This document shows, piece by piece, positions 35,402 through 44,727 of a stretch of 64,000 nt of DNA (position 1 is its first letter; each line of letters starts with the position of its first letter). Under the pieces are notes generated by a model. That model had not been told where the DNA came from. It made no database searches and saw only the letters and a program-made list of their open reading frames with translations. The stretch is from Stutzerimonas sp. S1 (lineage in GTDB: Bacteria; Pseudomonadota; Gammaproteobacteria; Pseudomonadales; Pseudomonadaceae). The stretch lies in the NCBI RefSeq assembly GCF_025966695.1, contig NZ_JAOEIY010000001.1, positions 1-64,000 of the forward strand. The letters are read 5' to 3'. The position numbers and the translations under genes were made by a program.

Positions 35402-36259
35402 TCAGCTGGCGAGGAAATCCAGCACCAGGCGGTTGAAGCGATCGGCGTGCTCCCACTGCACCCAATGGCCACAGTTGTTGAACACGTGCAGTTCGCTGTT
35501 GGGGATTGCTGCGACCAGTCGCAAACCGGTATCCATTGGTACAAAGCGGTCATTGCGTCCCCAGATCACCAGCGTCGGCGCTGTGATCTCGCCCAAACGC
35601 ATCGAAACGTCCGGGAACTGGCGCGGATTCACCGCCAGGCTCTTGATGAAGTTCTCCAGATGGTCGCGACGCTGGAGGATATTCTCCAGGCGCCCGGCGA
35701 TCAGTGCCGGCGTCAGGTCACTAGGGTCGTAGACGAAGATGTCCATCATCTGCTGAAGGTTCTCCTGCGTCGGCTCGCGGTAGACCTTCTGCAGCAGCTT
35801 GATGCCTTCGGTGGGCATGGGCACGAAGGGGCTCACGCCGCCCGTGCCCCCGCCCATCAGCACCAGGCGATCAGCACATTGCGGATAGGCCAGGACGAAG
35901 GCCACAACACTGTGCCCCCCCATGGAGTTACCGATCAGGTGCACACGGGAAATTCCCAGCTGATTCAGCAATCCCTTGAGCACGCGCGCATTGAGCGCGG
36001 ACCTAGACTCGCTGCAGATGATGGTGTCGCTCTTGCTCCAGCCGGGGCAATCCATCAGCACCACGCGGTAGCCCGCTTGCACCAACGGCTCTACGTTGCG
36101 GCTGAAATTCGACCAGCCACTGGCGCCGGGACCGGAACCGTGGAGCATTACTACCACCTCATCGCCTGCACCACAGTCGTGGTAGTGAATGTTCAGGCCA
36201 ACGCCCTGATCTTCGATGCGGGCAAAGCGACTGGTGGCGCTTTCGCTGTACTGGCTCAT
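35402..36259 (-). CDS. mhpC: 2-hydroxy-6-ketonona-2,4-dienedioate hydrolase
   Basis: 285 aa C-C hydrolase that cleaves the MhpB product into succinate (or fumarate) and 2-hydroxypenta-2,4-dienoate. Near full-length likeness to E. coli Mhp[18 protein letters not shown], nucleophile elbow [18 protein letters not shown] acid and [12 protein letters not shown] His. ATG at 36259 overlaps the mhpB stop as ATGA. Ends 74 bp before the mhpDFE promoter. Confidence 0.94.
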   Translation of the reverse strand: MSQYSESATSRFARIEDQGVGLNIHYHDCGAGDEVVVMLHGSGPGASGWSNFSRNVEPLVQAGYRVVLMDCPGWSKSDTIICSESRSALNARVLKGLLNQLGISRVHLIGNSMGGHSVVAFVLAYPQCADRLVLMGGGTGGVSPFVPMPTEGIKLLQKVYREPTQENLQQMMDIFVYDPSDLTPALIAGRLENILQRRDHLENFIKSLAVNPRQFPDVSMRLGEITAPTLVIWGRNDRFVPMDTGLRLVAAIPNSELHVFNNCGHWVQWEHADRFNRLVLDFLAS

Positions 36260-37227
36260 GGCATATCTCCCGATTTCAAACCGGCCCCGGCCAGACTGGC
36301 GCTCAACGAACCGAAGCCGGCGATCCACTCGGGAACCGGACGGTAGTAACGTTCGCTGGTCTGGTACGGGCCATACATTGATAAGGCAGCAAAGGCCGCT
36401 ACCCAGGTCTTGATCTCGTGCGTGGATCTGCCTGCCAGAGCGGAAAGCTCGGCATTGGTCACTGCATCCAGCTCGCTCAGGCGCCCCTGCTCCAGCAAAG
36501 TCAGGAAGAGCTGATCCCATTCAGGGTTGAGAGGATGCAGCGACTCCTGATCCTCCGCGAATCGCTTCGCCGCGAGGATCACCCGTTGCGTGCGTGCTTC
36601 GCGCTCATCAGCCGGGAGGTGGCGGCCACTACCTTTAAGCCGGTCTGCCATGAGGCCTTCGGCCTTGGCCAGTTCCGGTACAGGCGGTTGATGCGACAGC
36701 CCTCCGGAACCAAGGAGCAGGACGCGTTTGTCCAGCGTGCTGGCCCATCGCCCGATCGCTTCGCCCAGCAGACGGGCACGCTGAAAGCTGGGCAGCGGAA
36801 TAGCCACCGAGTTGATGAAGACCGGGATCACCGGCACTTCCCGCAGGCCACCCAGCAGCATTTCCAGCGGCTGCGCGGCGCCATGATCGAGCTGCATGCG
36901 GTAGGAAACGGCACTATCCACGCCGCCATCCAGCACTGCCGTCGCGCAGCTTTCGGCGAGCTCCTGCGGCACCAGCAGCGGCCCGGCCAGTGTGCCGAAA
37001 TCGCCAATGGCGTGCGCCGCCATGCCGATGCAGAACGACGGCATCACGTCATAGAAAAAACCGTTGTAGTGGTCCGGACTGAAGAGAATTACCAGTTCTG
37101 GATCAAACGCGGCAATACGCTGACGAGCAGCCTCGATCACTTCGTGAACTTCATCCAGAACGACCTTCGATGGGTCCACATGCCCCATCAAGGGGGTATG
37201 CGAAAGGCAATGCAGGTAAATGCTCAT
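36256..37227 (-). CDS. mhpB: 2,3-dihydroxyphenylpropionate/2,3-dihydroxycinnamate 1,2-dioxygenase
   Basis: 323 aa class III (LigB-fold) extradiol dioxygenase, Fe(II)-dependent, that opens 3-(2,3-dihydroxyphenyl)propionate. Very close to E. coli MhpB over its length: [72 protein letters not shown]. The conserved His residues in these segments make up the iron and catalytic set. First gene of the mhpBC unit behind a XylS-type promoter. No mhpA hydroxylase, mhpR or mhpT is present, so the dihydroxy acid must come from another route. Confidence 0.95.
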   Translation of the reverse strand: MSIYLHCLSHTPLMGHVDPSKVVLDEVHEVIEAARQRIAAFDPELVILFSPDHYNGFFYDVMPSFCIGMAAHAIGDFGTLAGPLLVPQELAESCATAVLDGGVDSAVSYRMQLDHGAAQPLEMLLGGLREVPVIPVFINSVAIPLPSFQRARLLGEAIGRWASTLDKRVLLLGSGGLSHQPPVPELAKAEGLMADRLKGSGRHLPADEREARTQRVILAAKRFAEDQESLHPLNPEWDQLFLTLLEQGRLSELDAVTNAELSALAGRSTHEIKTWVAAFAALSMYGPYQTSERYYRPVPEWIAGFGSLSASLAGAGLKSGDMP

Positions 37228-37261
37228 ATCACCCCACTCACTGACATCAGTACTTGGTGAA

Positions 37262-37322
37262 GGTAAAAGATGGCTAGACAGCCAAGCACTCCCTGCAGGG
37301 AGCGGGTTATCCCAAGAGCGCA
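37262..37322 (-). promoter_or_regulatory. XylS-type promoter of mhpBC
   Basis: Minus strand: TGCG-N6-GGATAA (37322-37307), 14 bp, GGAGTG, 18 bp, a weaker -10 (TTTTAC, about 37269-37264). The transcript start would fall about 30 bp before the mhpB ATG. Confidence 0.68.
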
Positions 37323-37801
37323 TAAAGCATGACCGGCCGCTCTGGCAGAGAGCGGAAAAGTCAGAGACACGATCGAATTGTTCTGCCCGCTTTGACGGTC
37401 AGCCAGGCATGCCGTCCTCTTCGGGCGCCGCTTCTGGACGGAGTGGCTTTACCTCACCGTTGACATAGGCGCCAAATCAGTGAGGCAGGCACATCCTGAC
37501 GCGCTGTACCAAGTCAGCATGAGCGATCCGGGCATCCCGCTGGACATGGAGATAACTGTTGGACTAGATACCGGAGATGCAGCCCTCCTATCCACGCGAC
37601 ACATCGATGAGATGCAACCGGCCGCTCTGCTCGGCTTTGCAATGGACGGAGTCAAACAAACGATAACCTTCTGGCTACCGGAACCCCGTTGCACCGGCCG
37701 TTACGGCAGCTATGACACCAAAGCCCGACTGCGGTCCATCTTGACCAGATGAACCAAAGTCGGCTTTCAACAAAGCAGGCACCACACGAATAAGCTAGAT
37801 A
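37323..37801. other. Intergenic region between catabolic island and defence cluster
   Basis: About 480 bp. A plus-strand frame from GTG 37480 to 37752 (90 codons) and a minus-strand one of 81 codons overlap it; neither has a ribosome binding site or a family I recognise. It could be a gene remnant at the junction of two accessory segments. Confidence 0.4.
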
Positions 37802-40021
37802 TCAGGCCGTCTCCGCAGGCTGGCTCACTAGAGCCAATGCCAAGGCCTTTGCTCCACCCAAGTCCAAATGCATCGTGGCGTAAGACTGCATGAGTAATGC
37901 TGGCGGAAGCACCCAATCCCATTTTTCTTGAGCCATGTTCTGTACGTCCGCCAGAACAGCGGATTCATCAATACTGTCCCACTCGGCGATCTCACGCAGC
38001 TTGCTTTCAAGCGACGTCCGATCTCCCTCAACCTCGATGACCAACCCGCTGTTCTCACTGGCTAGTCCGGTGTGCGTCAACAAGATGGCTAGGGCATCGT
38101 TTGTCCAATCGCCTCGCCAGCTGAAAAGGTAAGTCTTACCTCCGCTTTCGGTCATGCTCGAATGTGCCAGTCCAAGGTCCGAAAAAGCGTTACGTGCCTG
38201 AGCTAGTAGCTCTTGTGCCGTAGTATCAAGATAGGGGTAGACGTCCGCCTCCAACAAGACGCTCCTCATCTCTTGCCGAACCCGATCATGTACACGGGCT
38301 CCAAGCCCGTCAAAGGACGGGGGAGCACCACCGGGATCGGATCTCACGACAACGACCTTGGCCTCAGTGTCCACGCTCGTTACCCGCCAGCGGCGCCCAG
38401 CAAAGATGATTCGCTGATCGACGGTCAATGGCCTGGAGACGGGCAATGCGCCAAGTGGTTTGCCATCGCATACCAGGCGGAACTCTTCATTACTGACAAA
38501 TGCACTGTAGAAGTCGTAGTGGTTGATCAGGCGTTCCCCCACTACGCCGGGCAGCAGGAGCCCCGATGTTTCCTGGATTATCAAATCGCGCTCACCGAGG
38601 GCACGAAGCAAACTGAGGAAGCTGCCCTGCTCCACCCCAGTGAACGGACCACTGCGTATCAAGGTGCTCCACAGCTCTGCAGCTGTAGCTCCACCCCGCT
38701 GGGCTATCACCGAGAGGCACTGCTGTACCAGCGTCGATAAATGAAGGCCATGAACACGAGGAGGCTCGAACCAGCCCTGCATCAACAACCGGATCATCGC
38801 GATGCTTTGCAGCAAACCCTGGCGAAGTCGATCCGACAGGGGCGAGCCATCGTCTAGCTGACGCTCCTTGCAGTAACTCCGGAGAATGGCTGCCTCTCCC
38901 GGACGGCGTCCGGATCGCCCCAAGCGTTGACGCAAGCTAGCTACCGATGGCGGAGCCCCGATCTGCACTACCGTCTTGATGCTGCCGATATCGACCCCAA
39001 GCTCCAGCGTGGTAGTACAGACTGCGGTGGCAGGCCGGTCATCGGCTTTCAGCGCTTTCTCGGTTTCCTCTCGAATGTCCTTCGCCAAACTGCCGTGATG
39101 CGGCCAGAACTCGTTCGGTACACCATCCTGCTCGCAACGGCGCCGCAGATTGTCAGCGAACCACTCAACCTGAGTTCGACTGTTGGGGAAGATCAGGTTA
39201 TTGCTGCCGCGTAGCACCTGAAAGAGATGCTCTGCGATGGCATGGTCCGGAGAAAAAACATCGTCACCTTCAGGCTGTACCGGGAGCGCCTTCTTGGACT
39301 CCACATACCCTCTGATCTGAACCTTAAGTATCTGGCCACTACCCTTGGATTCGATCACCGACACATGATGAGGGGCATTGGGACGCAAGAAGGCAGCAGC
39401 CAGCGTCATGTCGCCCAACGTGGCGGAAAGACCAACCCTGGGCAGGGGGCGATCAATGATTGTTTCAACACGATGCATGAGTGACTGCAGCTGCTTGCCT
39501 CGCTCACTGCCGATAAAGGCATGGAGCTCATCCACCACCAGGTACCGCAGGTTGGCAAACAATCCCGCTAGGCTGGTTCCCTTGTTCACGAACAGAGCTT
39601 CGAGCGACTCCGGCGTGATCAGCAGAATGCCTTCCGGGGACTTGAGGAAGCGATGTTTGCGGCTCGCTGAGATATCCCCATGCCAAGCAATGACAGGAAG
39701 CTCAAGCTCATCGCAAAGCCTCGCCAAACGATCCCACTGGTCATTGATGAGAGCCTTCAGCGGGCTGATGTAAAGCACCGCTCCAGGCTTTTCCGTGTCC
39801 TGCAGGAGATTGGTAAGGATGGGCAGAAACGCGGCTTCGGTTTTGCCTGCAGCTGTAGCCGCCGCGATGATGACATCTTGGTCGGCCCCCAAGAGCGCAG
39901 GGATAGCACGCTCCTGGGCATCGCGTAGGGAGGTCCAGCCCTCGGTCCATATCCAGCGCTGGATTCGCGGTTCAAGGAGTTCGAAGCCAACCGATTCAGA
40001 GCTGGAAGGTGGCAAGCTCAT
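37802..40021 (-). CDS. Superfamily 2 DEAD/DEAH helicase (Lhr/BrxHI-like)
   Basis: 739 aa SF2 helicase. Walker A AATAAGKTEAAF (Lys60), Walker B VVDELHAF, SAT motif GLSATLGD, and the C-terminal helicase motif RQRLGRSGRRPG are all present, followed by a long Lhr-like C-terminal region. It corresponds to the BrxHI helicases found with BrxD in phage-defence loci. ATG at 40021 overlaps the ATPase gene by 26 bp, so the three genes at 37802-43771 form one translationally coupled operon. Probably remodels or unwinds DNA in response to invasion; target unknown. Confidence 0.87.
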   Translation of the reverse strand: MSLPPSSSESVGFELLEPRIQRWIWTEGWTSLRDAQERAIPALLGADQDVIIAAATAAGKTEAAFLPILTNLLQDTEKPGAVLYISPLKALINDQWDRLARLCDELELPVIAWHGDISASRKHRFLKSPEGILLITPESLEALFVNKGTSLAGLFANLRYLVVDELHAFIGSERGKQLQSLMHRVETIIDRPLPRVGLSATLGDMTLAAAFLRPNAPHHVSVIESKGSGQILKVQIRGYVESKKALPVQPEGDDVFSPDHAIAEHLFQVLRGSNNLIFPNSRTQVEWFADNLRRRCEQDGVPNEFWPHHGSLAKDIREETEKALKADDRPATAVCTTTLELGVDIGSIKTVVQIGAPPSVASLRQRLGRSGRRPGEAAILRSYCKERQLDDGSPLSDRLRQGLLQSIAMIRLLMQGWFEPPRVHGLHLSTLVQQCLSVIAQRGGATAAELWSTLIRSGPFTGVEQGSFLSLLRALGERDLIIQETSGLLLPGVVGERLINHYDFYSAFVSNEEFRLVCDGKPLGALPVSRPLTVDQRIIFAGRRWRVTSVDTEAKVVVVRSDPGGAPPSFDGLGARVHDRVRQEMRSVLLEADVYPYLDTTAQELLAQARNAFSDLGLAHSSMTESGGKTYLFSWRGDWTNDALAILLTHTGLASENSGLVIEVEGDRTSLESKLREIAEWDSIDESAVLADVQNMAQEKWDWVLPPALLMQSYATMHLDLGGAKALALALVSQPAETA

Positions 40022-41291
40022 CGTCCGCATCCACTTGGATATCGGCCTCACCGCCTCGATCCGGTGCAATCTCCACGGCACCCAACAGGGTCCGCCAATC
40101 AGCGTCAGGATTCTGCTCCAACACCGCTAGCAGGCTGATGAATGCGGTAATGGTTGTCCGCGGGGTACGGAAGTAGGCCTCACCCATCCGCTGGTTGCAG
40201 TGGGCCATAAACAGCGGCAATGCTTCGTCGGGTAGCAAATAGCGCTCGCTCACGCCTGCCGCGTATACATGACGCAGTTTCTGCAGCAGCACGTAGAAAT
40301 CCTCAGGTGTCAGACTAGTGAGGCGTATGACAGGGCCGGACAGATCTACCAGCCCGGACTTGGCGAAGTTATTTTCAGCCAGACGCGACTGCAGCGCCGG
40401 ATAGCTGTAGAGGCCGCGGCGCGTATCCATAAGAAATTCGGGTGTACCGCCCAACACAAAACCAAGCCCCTCAGCAGAGCCCTGCAGGGAGTCATTGAGG
40501 ATACGAAGAATCTGCTCGTAGTTAGCGTTACGAGCTTGGGTGTTGGAAAGTTTGTACAGGTTCACCAGCTCATCGAGACATACCATCAACCCGCTAAAGC
40601 CGGCCAACCGAACAAATCGAGCAAGCAGCTTGAGCTGATCGTAGACCGACGCATCGTCGACGATGGTTCGCACCCCCAGTGCGGTGCGGGCATCTGTCTT
40701 GGTAGTGAACTCGCCACGCAACCAGCGGATAGCATCGGCCTTGAGCTGCTCGTTACCCTCTTCGAAGCCTTTGCAATAGGCCGCGATTACATCAGCAAAG
40801 TCATAGCCGTTGACCATCTCTGTCAGTTGGTCTAGATGCTCGCGAATCACAGCCTCACTGTCTTTGCCGGACGCTTTGGCTTCCGTCTTGGCCTGTGCCA
40901 CGAATTTCTCGACTATTCCTTGCAGAGCGCCGCCATCAGGCTTAGTTCGGGTGGACATATTCTTAGCCAATTCGGCATACAGCGAGCGAGCCTGGCCACC
41001 AGTAGCATGGAGACGACGATCCGGGTTCAGATCGGCATGCATGGTGACGAGCTTGCGCTCCATCGCGATAGAGCGAACCAGGTTGAGGAAGAATGTCTTG
41101 CCTGCACCATACTCACCGATCACTACGCGGAACGCGGAACCGCTTTCCGCGAGGCGCTCCACATCACGGATGAGTGCTTCCAGCTCCCCGACACGCCCCA
41201 CTTGAATCAGGTGCTGGCCTGCACGGGGAACGACGCCGGCGCGCAGGGACTGGATGACCGCATCGCGGTCCTTGGCTCTGATGCTGCTCAT
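39996..41291 (-). CDS. BrxC/BrxD-type ATP-binding protein (DUF2791 family)
   Basis: 431 aa AAA-like P-loop ATPase of the BREX BrxD family. Walker A GEYGAGKT (residues 59-66) follows FRVVI; Walker B GLMVCLDELVNL is near residue 230; the ADLNPDRRLHATGGQA segment is characteristic of BrxD. Overlaps its upstream TerB neighbour by ATGA and its downstream helicase by 26 bp. No pglX, pglZ or brxC accompanies it, so this is not a complete BREX locus but a BrxD-BrxHI-TerB module. Confidence 0.87.
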   Translation of the reverse strand: MSSIRAKDRDAVIQSLRAGVVPRAGQHLIQVGRVGELEALIRDVERLAESGSAFRVVIGEYGAGKTFFLNLVRSIAMERKLVTMHADLNPDRRLHATGGQARSLYAELAKNMSTRTKPDGGALQGIVEKFVAQAKTEAKASGKDSEAVIREHLDQLTEMVNGYDFADVIAAYCKGFEEGNEQLKADAIRWLRGEFTTKTDARTALGVRTIVDDASVYDQLKLLARFVRLAGFSGLMVCLDELVNLYKLSNTQARNANYEQILRILNDSLQGSAEGLGFVLGGTPEFLMDTRRGLYSYPALQSRLAENNFAKSGLVDLSGPVIRLTSLTPEDFYVLLQKLRHVYAAGVSERYLLPDEALPLFMAHCNQRMGEAYFRTPRTTITAFISLLAVLEQNPDADWRTLLGAVEIAPDRGGEADIQVDADDELATFQL

Positions 41292-43771
41292 AGCGGTAGT
41301 TTGTCCATAATGTCAGGGTTGACTTCGAAGGGGTCTTCCCCCTCGGTGACTGGCATATCGAAATGTTCAAATGCCATGTCGTTGATCTGCTCCAATGCTC
41401 CGTCGAGCATGAGCTCCATATCGCTTGCAACGGCCTCCAACTCGTCACGAGACCACTCGGTACGGGATACGAGTACACGCAGGAAGGCTGAGTGATCGGC
41501 GTCTAAGCCACAAATGGAGGAAGTATCCTCAACAGTCTCTTCCACAACCACGTCATCTGACTCAGCAGGCTTGTCGTCAACGAAAACCTGAGCCAGCAGC
41601 GCAGATACCTGTTCCGTTTCACGCTGCAACTGAGCGATGCGCTCCTGGTCCAGAGCAAATCCGCCAACGGGCTTGGACGGACTTGCTCCGGGTATGGAAG
41701 GCGTTGTCTGCGATGAGCCAACGGAGCTGCCACTGGCGGCCACATGAAGGTCGTTGTACAGCGATTGCGGATCCAGCTGCAGGGTCTTGTAGACGCGCTC
41801 CAGCAACTTCACCTCTGCGGGACTAACCTCGCCGTCGACCTGCGCCAAGTGAGCGAGAAAAGCCGCCACAACCCTCTTCGCCGGCTCGGCCAGGGGCTCG
41901 AGTTTCTTCTTCAGGCTTTGCAGGGTTGGTGGCTGGTTAAGCTGCAGACGCAGGTGGGCCTTCAGGCGTTTCCGATGAGCACCGCTCAGGTGACTCCAGG
42001 AGTCGATATGCTGGGATAGCAGCATAATTTCCTGCGGCGACGTGTCACCATCGGCCGCCGCCACAGCACAAGCAAGGTCCAACGTAACAGAGGCGGCGCT
42101 ATAAGCCGGCGAAGAACGCAGATCACCATCTTCAGCCTGGGTCGCAAAGAGCGCCACATTGTCCTCTGCCTTGGGTGTTCGGCTGCCTGTCAGCACATCC
42201 GGCTCGATACCGATGTGTAAAGACTCCAGAGCGCGGGCGAGCGTCAGAACCTTTTCTCGCGACAGGCTACCTGCACTCTGCAGTCGTCCTGCCAGCTCAC
42301 CGAAGCTCATGACCACCATGCCGTCGCCGATGCGTTGCTTTAGCTCGACGAGCGCTGTTCGAGCTGTTGGCGGCCACAGGTTTACGGGCAGCTGTAACAG
42401 CCCTTCTAGTGCATCAGGAGTGCCGGGGTTGCGGCCGAGATAACGACTGTAGGGCTCCAACTGCACCGTGCATTCGTCAACCAACTGCTGCAGCTTCTTC
42501 CGAGCTGCGCTAGTCGCCGTGACGTCAGGAATACCGGATAGGCCATCCAGCTCTTGGGGTGGTAGACCCGCAGAAGCGGTGTTGTATTGGAGTCTCAGAC
42601 GGGTCTTGTTCTGAGGGAGCACCATACCGGCGCCATAACGTTCCTCGTAGCGCATGCGGAACAACTGGGCGAACGCTTCTTTACAACGGGTTACGGGTGT
42701 TCGCTTCCCGACGTTGTGATCAGACAGCACCCAGGCCAACGCCCAGTCAGCCGGCATTGGTTGCTTGTCAGCCGCCAACTGACCCAGGCCAATACGCAGG
42801 TCTACAGGCATTTCGTAGCCGTAAGGTAACGGTGCCGGCGGCGCCTTTTGATAGCGCCTGGCGAGTATTTGGCCTTGGCGGAGGAAGTCTACGAAGCGAC
42901 TGGCGTAGTTATTGAAGGAGTTATTCTTGCCATAGATCGAGAGCAGCCGCTCCACCTCGGCAATTATGATAGGTATGTCGGCCGCGGCAGCCTGATCCGT
43001 CTTGGCGTCGACAAAAACCCTACGCTCAAGACCGTAGAAGAATAGGAACACGTAGCCGATGTTGGCATGCGGAGCCTTTCGACCACTGGATAGCCATTGC
43101 AAATATGCGCGGCGAGCCTCAGGAGAGATGCTGTCGTAACTGGGCCAGTAAGAGGTGAGACGCTCAGATATATCGACGATGCCCCGTGCGACCTTCAGTT
43201 TCGGGTTGATCAGTGACGGTTCCGAAGGTCCATTGCGCCTGTTTTTATCTTCGCCGACGTAGATCAGACCAATTGGGATATTTTCGCCCGCCACTTCGAT
43301 GGTTTCGCCAGCAGAAAGCCACCGCACGTTGGCACTATTCAGGTTCGCCGGCGCGCTCGGAATTCGGTGGGAAGGCCGCTCAGTGGCCTCCAAAGTTACG
43401 GTAAAAAAGCCAGAGTCGTCTCGCTTTGCCGAAACCTGCCGGGGCGACGCCGAGACTTGCGCAGGAACAGAGGGCTCACTTAGTGGCGAGACCTCATCCA
43501 ATGAAAACGTCAGGCCGGTGCTTATGCCGAGGTCCGAGGAACTTGAACGAGTTCCCCCTTGGGGTGGCCGCATAGTTGTTGCCGAAGACATGACTGACGG
43601 TTTGCTGAAGGCCTTTATTACTAGCCACCCGCCTATGCCGACAATGAGTGCTCCGCCCAAGAAAACCCAAACACCCTTGGGAACGGAAGCTAGCCCCCCA
43701 ATCACTAGGGCACACAGAACCATCGCTCCAGATACACCAGACTTGCTGCTGCGCTTACGCTTCCCTGCCAT
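41288..43771 (-). CDS. Membrane-anchored TerB_N/TerB/TerB_C domain protein
   Basis: 827 aa protein. The N-terminus has two hydrophobic segments (about 14-30 and 33-50), placing it in the inner membrane. After a low-complexity linker, a TerB_N-like domain begins near WLSAGETIEVAGENIPIGLIYVG (about 150-390); a TerB-like helical metal-binding domain follows at about 550-670 (ACAVAAADGDTSPQEIMLL and QVDGEVSPAEVKLLERVY, repeated acidic motifs), then an acidic TerB_C-like end. Such proteins are linked to stress and phage-defence neighbourhoods with helicases and ATPases. First gene of the three-gene operon. Confidence 0.83.
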   Translation of the reverse strand: MAGKRKRSSKSGVSGAMVLCALVIGGLASVPKGVWVFLGGALIVGIGGWLVIKAFSKPSVMSSATTMRPPQGGTRSSSSDLGISTGLTFSLDEVSPLSEPSVPAQVSASPRQVSAKRDDSGFFTVTLEATERPSHRIPSAPANLNSANVRWLSAGETIEVAGENIPIGLIYVGEDKNRRNGPSEPSLINPKLKVARGIVDISERLTSYWPSYDSISPEARRAYLQWLSSGRKAPHANIGYVFLFFYGLERRVFVDAKTDQAAAADIPIIIAEVERLLSIYGKNNSFNNYASRFVDFLRQGQILARRYQKAPPAPLPYGYEMPVDLRIGLGQLAADKQPMPADWALAWVLSDHNVGKRTPVTRCKEAFAQLFRMRYEERYGAGMVLPQNKTRLRLQYNTASAGLPPQELDGLSGIPDVTATSAARKKLQQLVDECTVQLEPYSRYLGRNPGTPDALEGLLQLPVNLWPPTARTALVELKQRIGDGMVVMSFGELAGRLQSAGSLSREKVLTLARALESLHIGIEPDVLTGSRTPKAEDNVALFATQAEDGDLRSSPAYSAASVTLDLACAVAAADGDTSPQEIMLLSQHIDSWSHLSGAHRKRLKAHLRLQLNQPPTLQSLKKKLEPLAEPAKRVVAAFLAHLAQVDGEVSPAEVKLLERVYKTLQLDPQSLYNDLHVAASGSSVGSSQTTPSIPGASPSKPVGGFALDQERIAQLQRETEQVSALLAQVFVDDKPAESDDVVVEETVEDTSSICGLDADHSAFLRVLVSRTEWSRDELEAVASDMELMLDGALEQINDMAFEHFDMPVTEGEDPFEVNPDIMDKLPL

Positions 43772-43979
43772 CGCTTCGACTCCCTATACAAGCATGCTGG
43801 CCATTTAGCAGTATCGGCAATTCGGGTGCATCAGCCAATACCTCGCGCCGAGCTACGTGTTGAATCTCTTTATGATGTTATCCAGATGTGTTCCGTATGC
43901 ACTGGTGAGATGGCGGCTCGATGCGAGCCGGGCGGCCACGGGGTTGAATTGATGAGCAGGCACAGCGCCGTCCGCCCTA

Positions 43980-44633
43980 CTACGTCGGTTGCCTCGCGCT
44001 GAGCAGTAACTGCGCTAACCGAGCCAGATTACGCGCATCGTCGATGGCCCTGTGATGCTCACCCTCCCAGGAAAGGCCTATGCTTTCCACTGCACACTTC
44101 AGCCCTAGCGCACGGCAAGCGAAAATCTTCCAAAAGCACTTCTTTAGATTGATATGACGCGCCGGATCCAGCAATACATCTACCCCTGCTCTGAAAGCGT
44201 CCTCCTTCAGCTGGTTTCGGTCGTAATCGCCCCAAGAGCACCAGCGCCAGCCTTCTGTATTTCGCGACCTCAGCCAGTCACCAAGCTGATCTTGTACCTC
44301 CGCGAAACGCTTTGCAGTATCGACGTCAGATTGAGATATGCCGGTCAGCCCCATGCAAAACTCAGTTAGCGTGGGGCGAAGTAGCGGCCGGACAAACTGT
44401 CCGAAATGATCGACAATCCTGTACTCCGACTGAACATCCAACAGCGCGATGCCAATTTCGATCGTCTCCATCTCGTCGCGCTGGACCTCGAATACGTGAG
44501 CGTTCCGGGCCGCCTCGTTTAGGTCGGCAGGGTAGTCATCGCAAGTCGCTTCCAGATCCACGCAAAGTAACCAGCGACTTTCTCCAAGTTGTTGACGAAG
44601 CGCATCAAGCTGCCCCCAACGCTTTACCTGCAT
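43980..44633 (-). CDS. DEDDh 3'-5' exonuclease
   Basis: 217 aa nuclease of the ExoIII/KapD-like DEDDh family. Motifs: CVDLEATCDD (Exo I Asp-x-Glu), WGDYDRNQL (Exo II Asp) and HRAIDDARNLARL (Exo III His-x4-Asp). It would degrade single-stranded DNA or RNA from the 3' end. It precedes (by transcription follows independently) the defence operon with a 200-bp gap, so it may be a fourth member or a separate gene. ATG at 44633 lacks a strong ribosome binding site. Confidence 0.83.
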   Translation of the reverse strand: MQVKRWGQLDALRQQLGESRWLLCVDLEATCDDYPADLNEAARNAHVFEVQRDEMETIEIGIALLDVQSEYRIVDHFGQFVRPLLRPTLTEFCMGLTGISQSDVDTAKRFAEVQDQLGDWLRSRNTEGWRWCSWGDYDRNQLKEDAFRAGVDVLLDPARHINLKKCFWKIFACRALGLKCAVESIGLSWEGEHHRAIDDARNLARLAQLLLSARQPT

Positions 44634-44727
44634 GACACCCCGCCCTTCTTTTCCTCAGAGGATATAAACTTACGAGCATCAGCACGGACCGTGGGCTCAG
44701 TTTTATAGTAGTGACACGAGAAACGGA

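Noticed and set aside
33974-36346. 790-codon plus-strand frame
   Set aside because: It lies opposite mhpF, mhpD and mhpC; its product is His/Gln/Arg-rich with no motif, the usual antisense artefact of high-GC genes.
4216-37227. Complete quinoline oxidoreductase (qorMSL) or mhpA genes
   Set aside because: Looked for molybdenum-hydroxylase and MhpA-type FAD hydroxylase motifs; neither is present, so a plain quinoline or mhp assignment is not made.
37480-37752. 90-codon plus-strand frame between mhpB and the helicase
   Set aside because: GTG start without ribosome binding site, overlapping minus-strand frame, no known family.
37802-41291. Complete BREX locus
   Set aside because: BrxD- and BrxHI-like genes are present but no pglX, pglZ, brxC or brxA.
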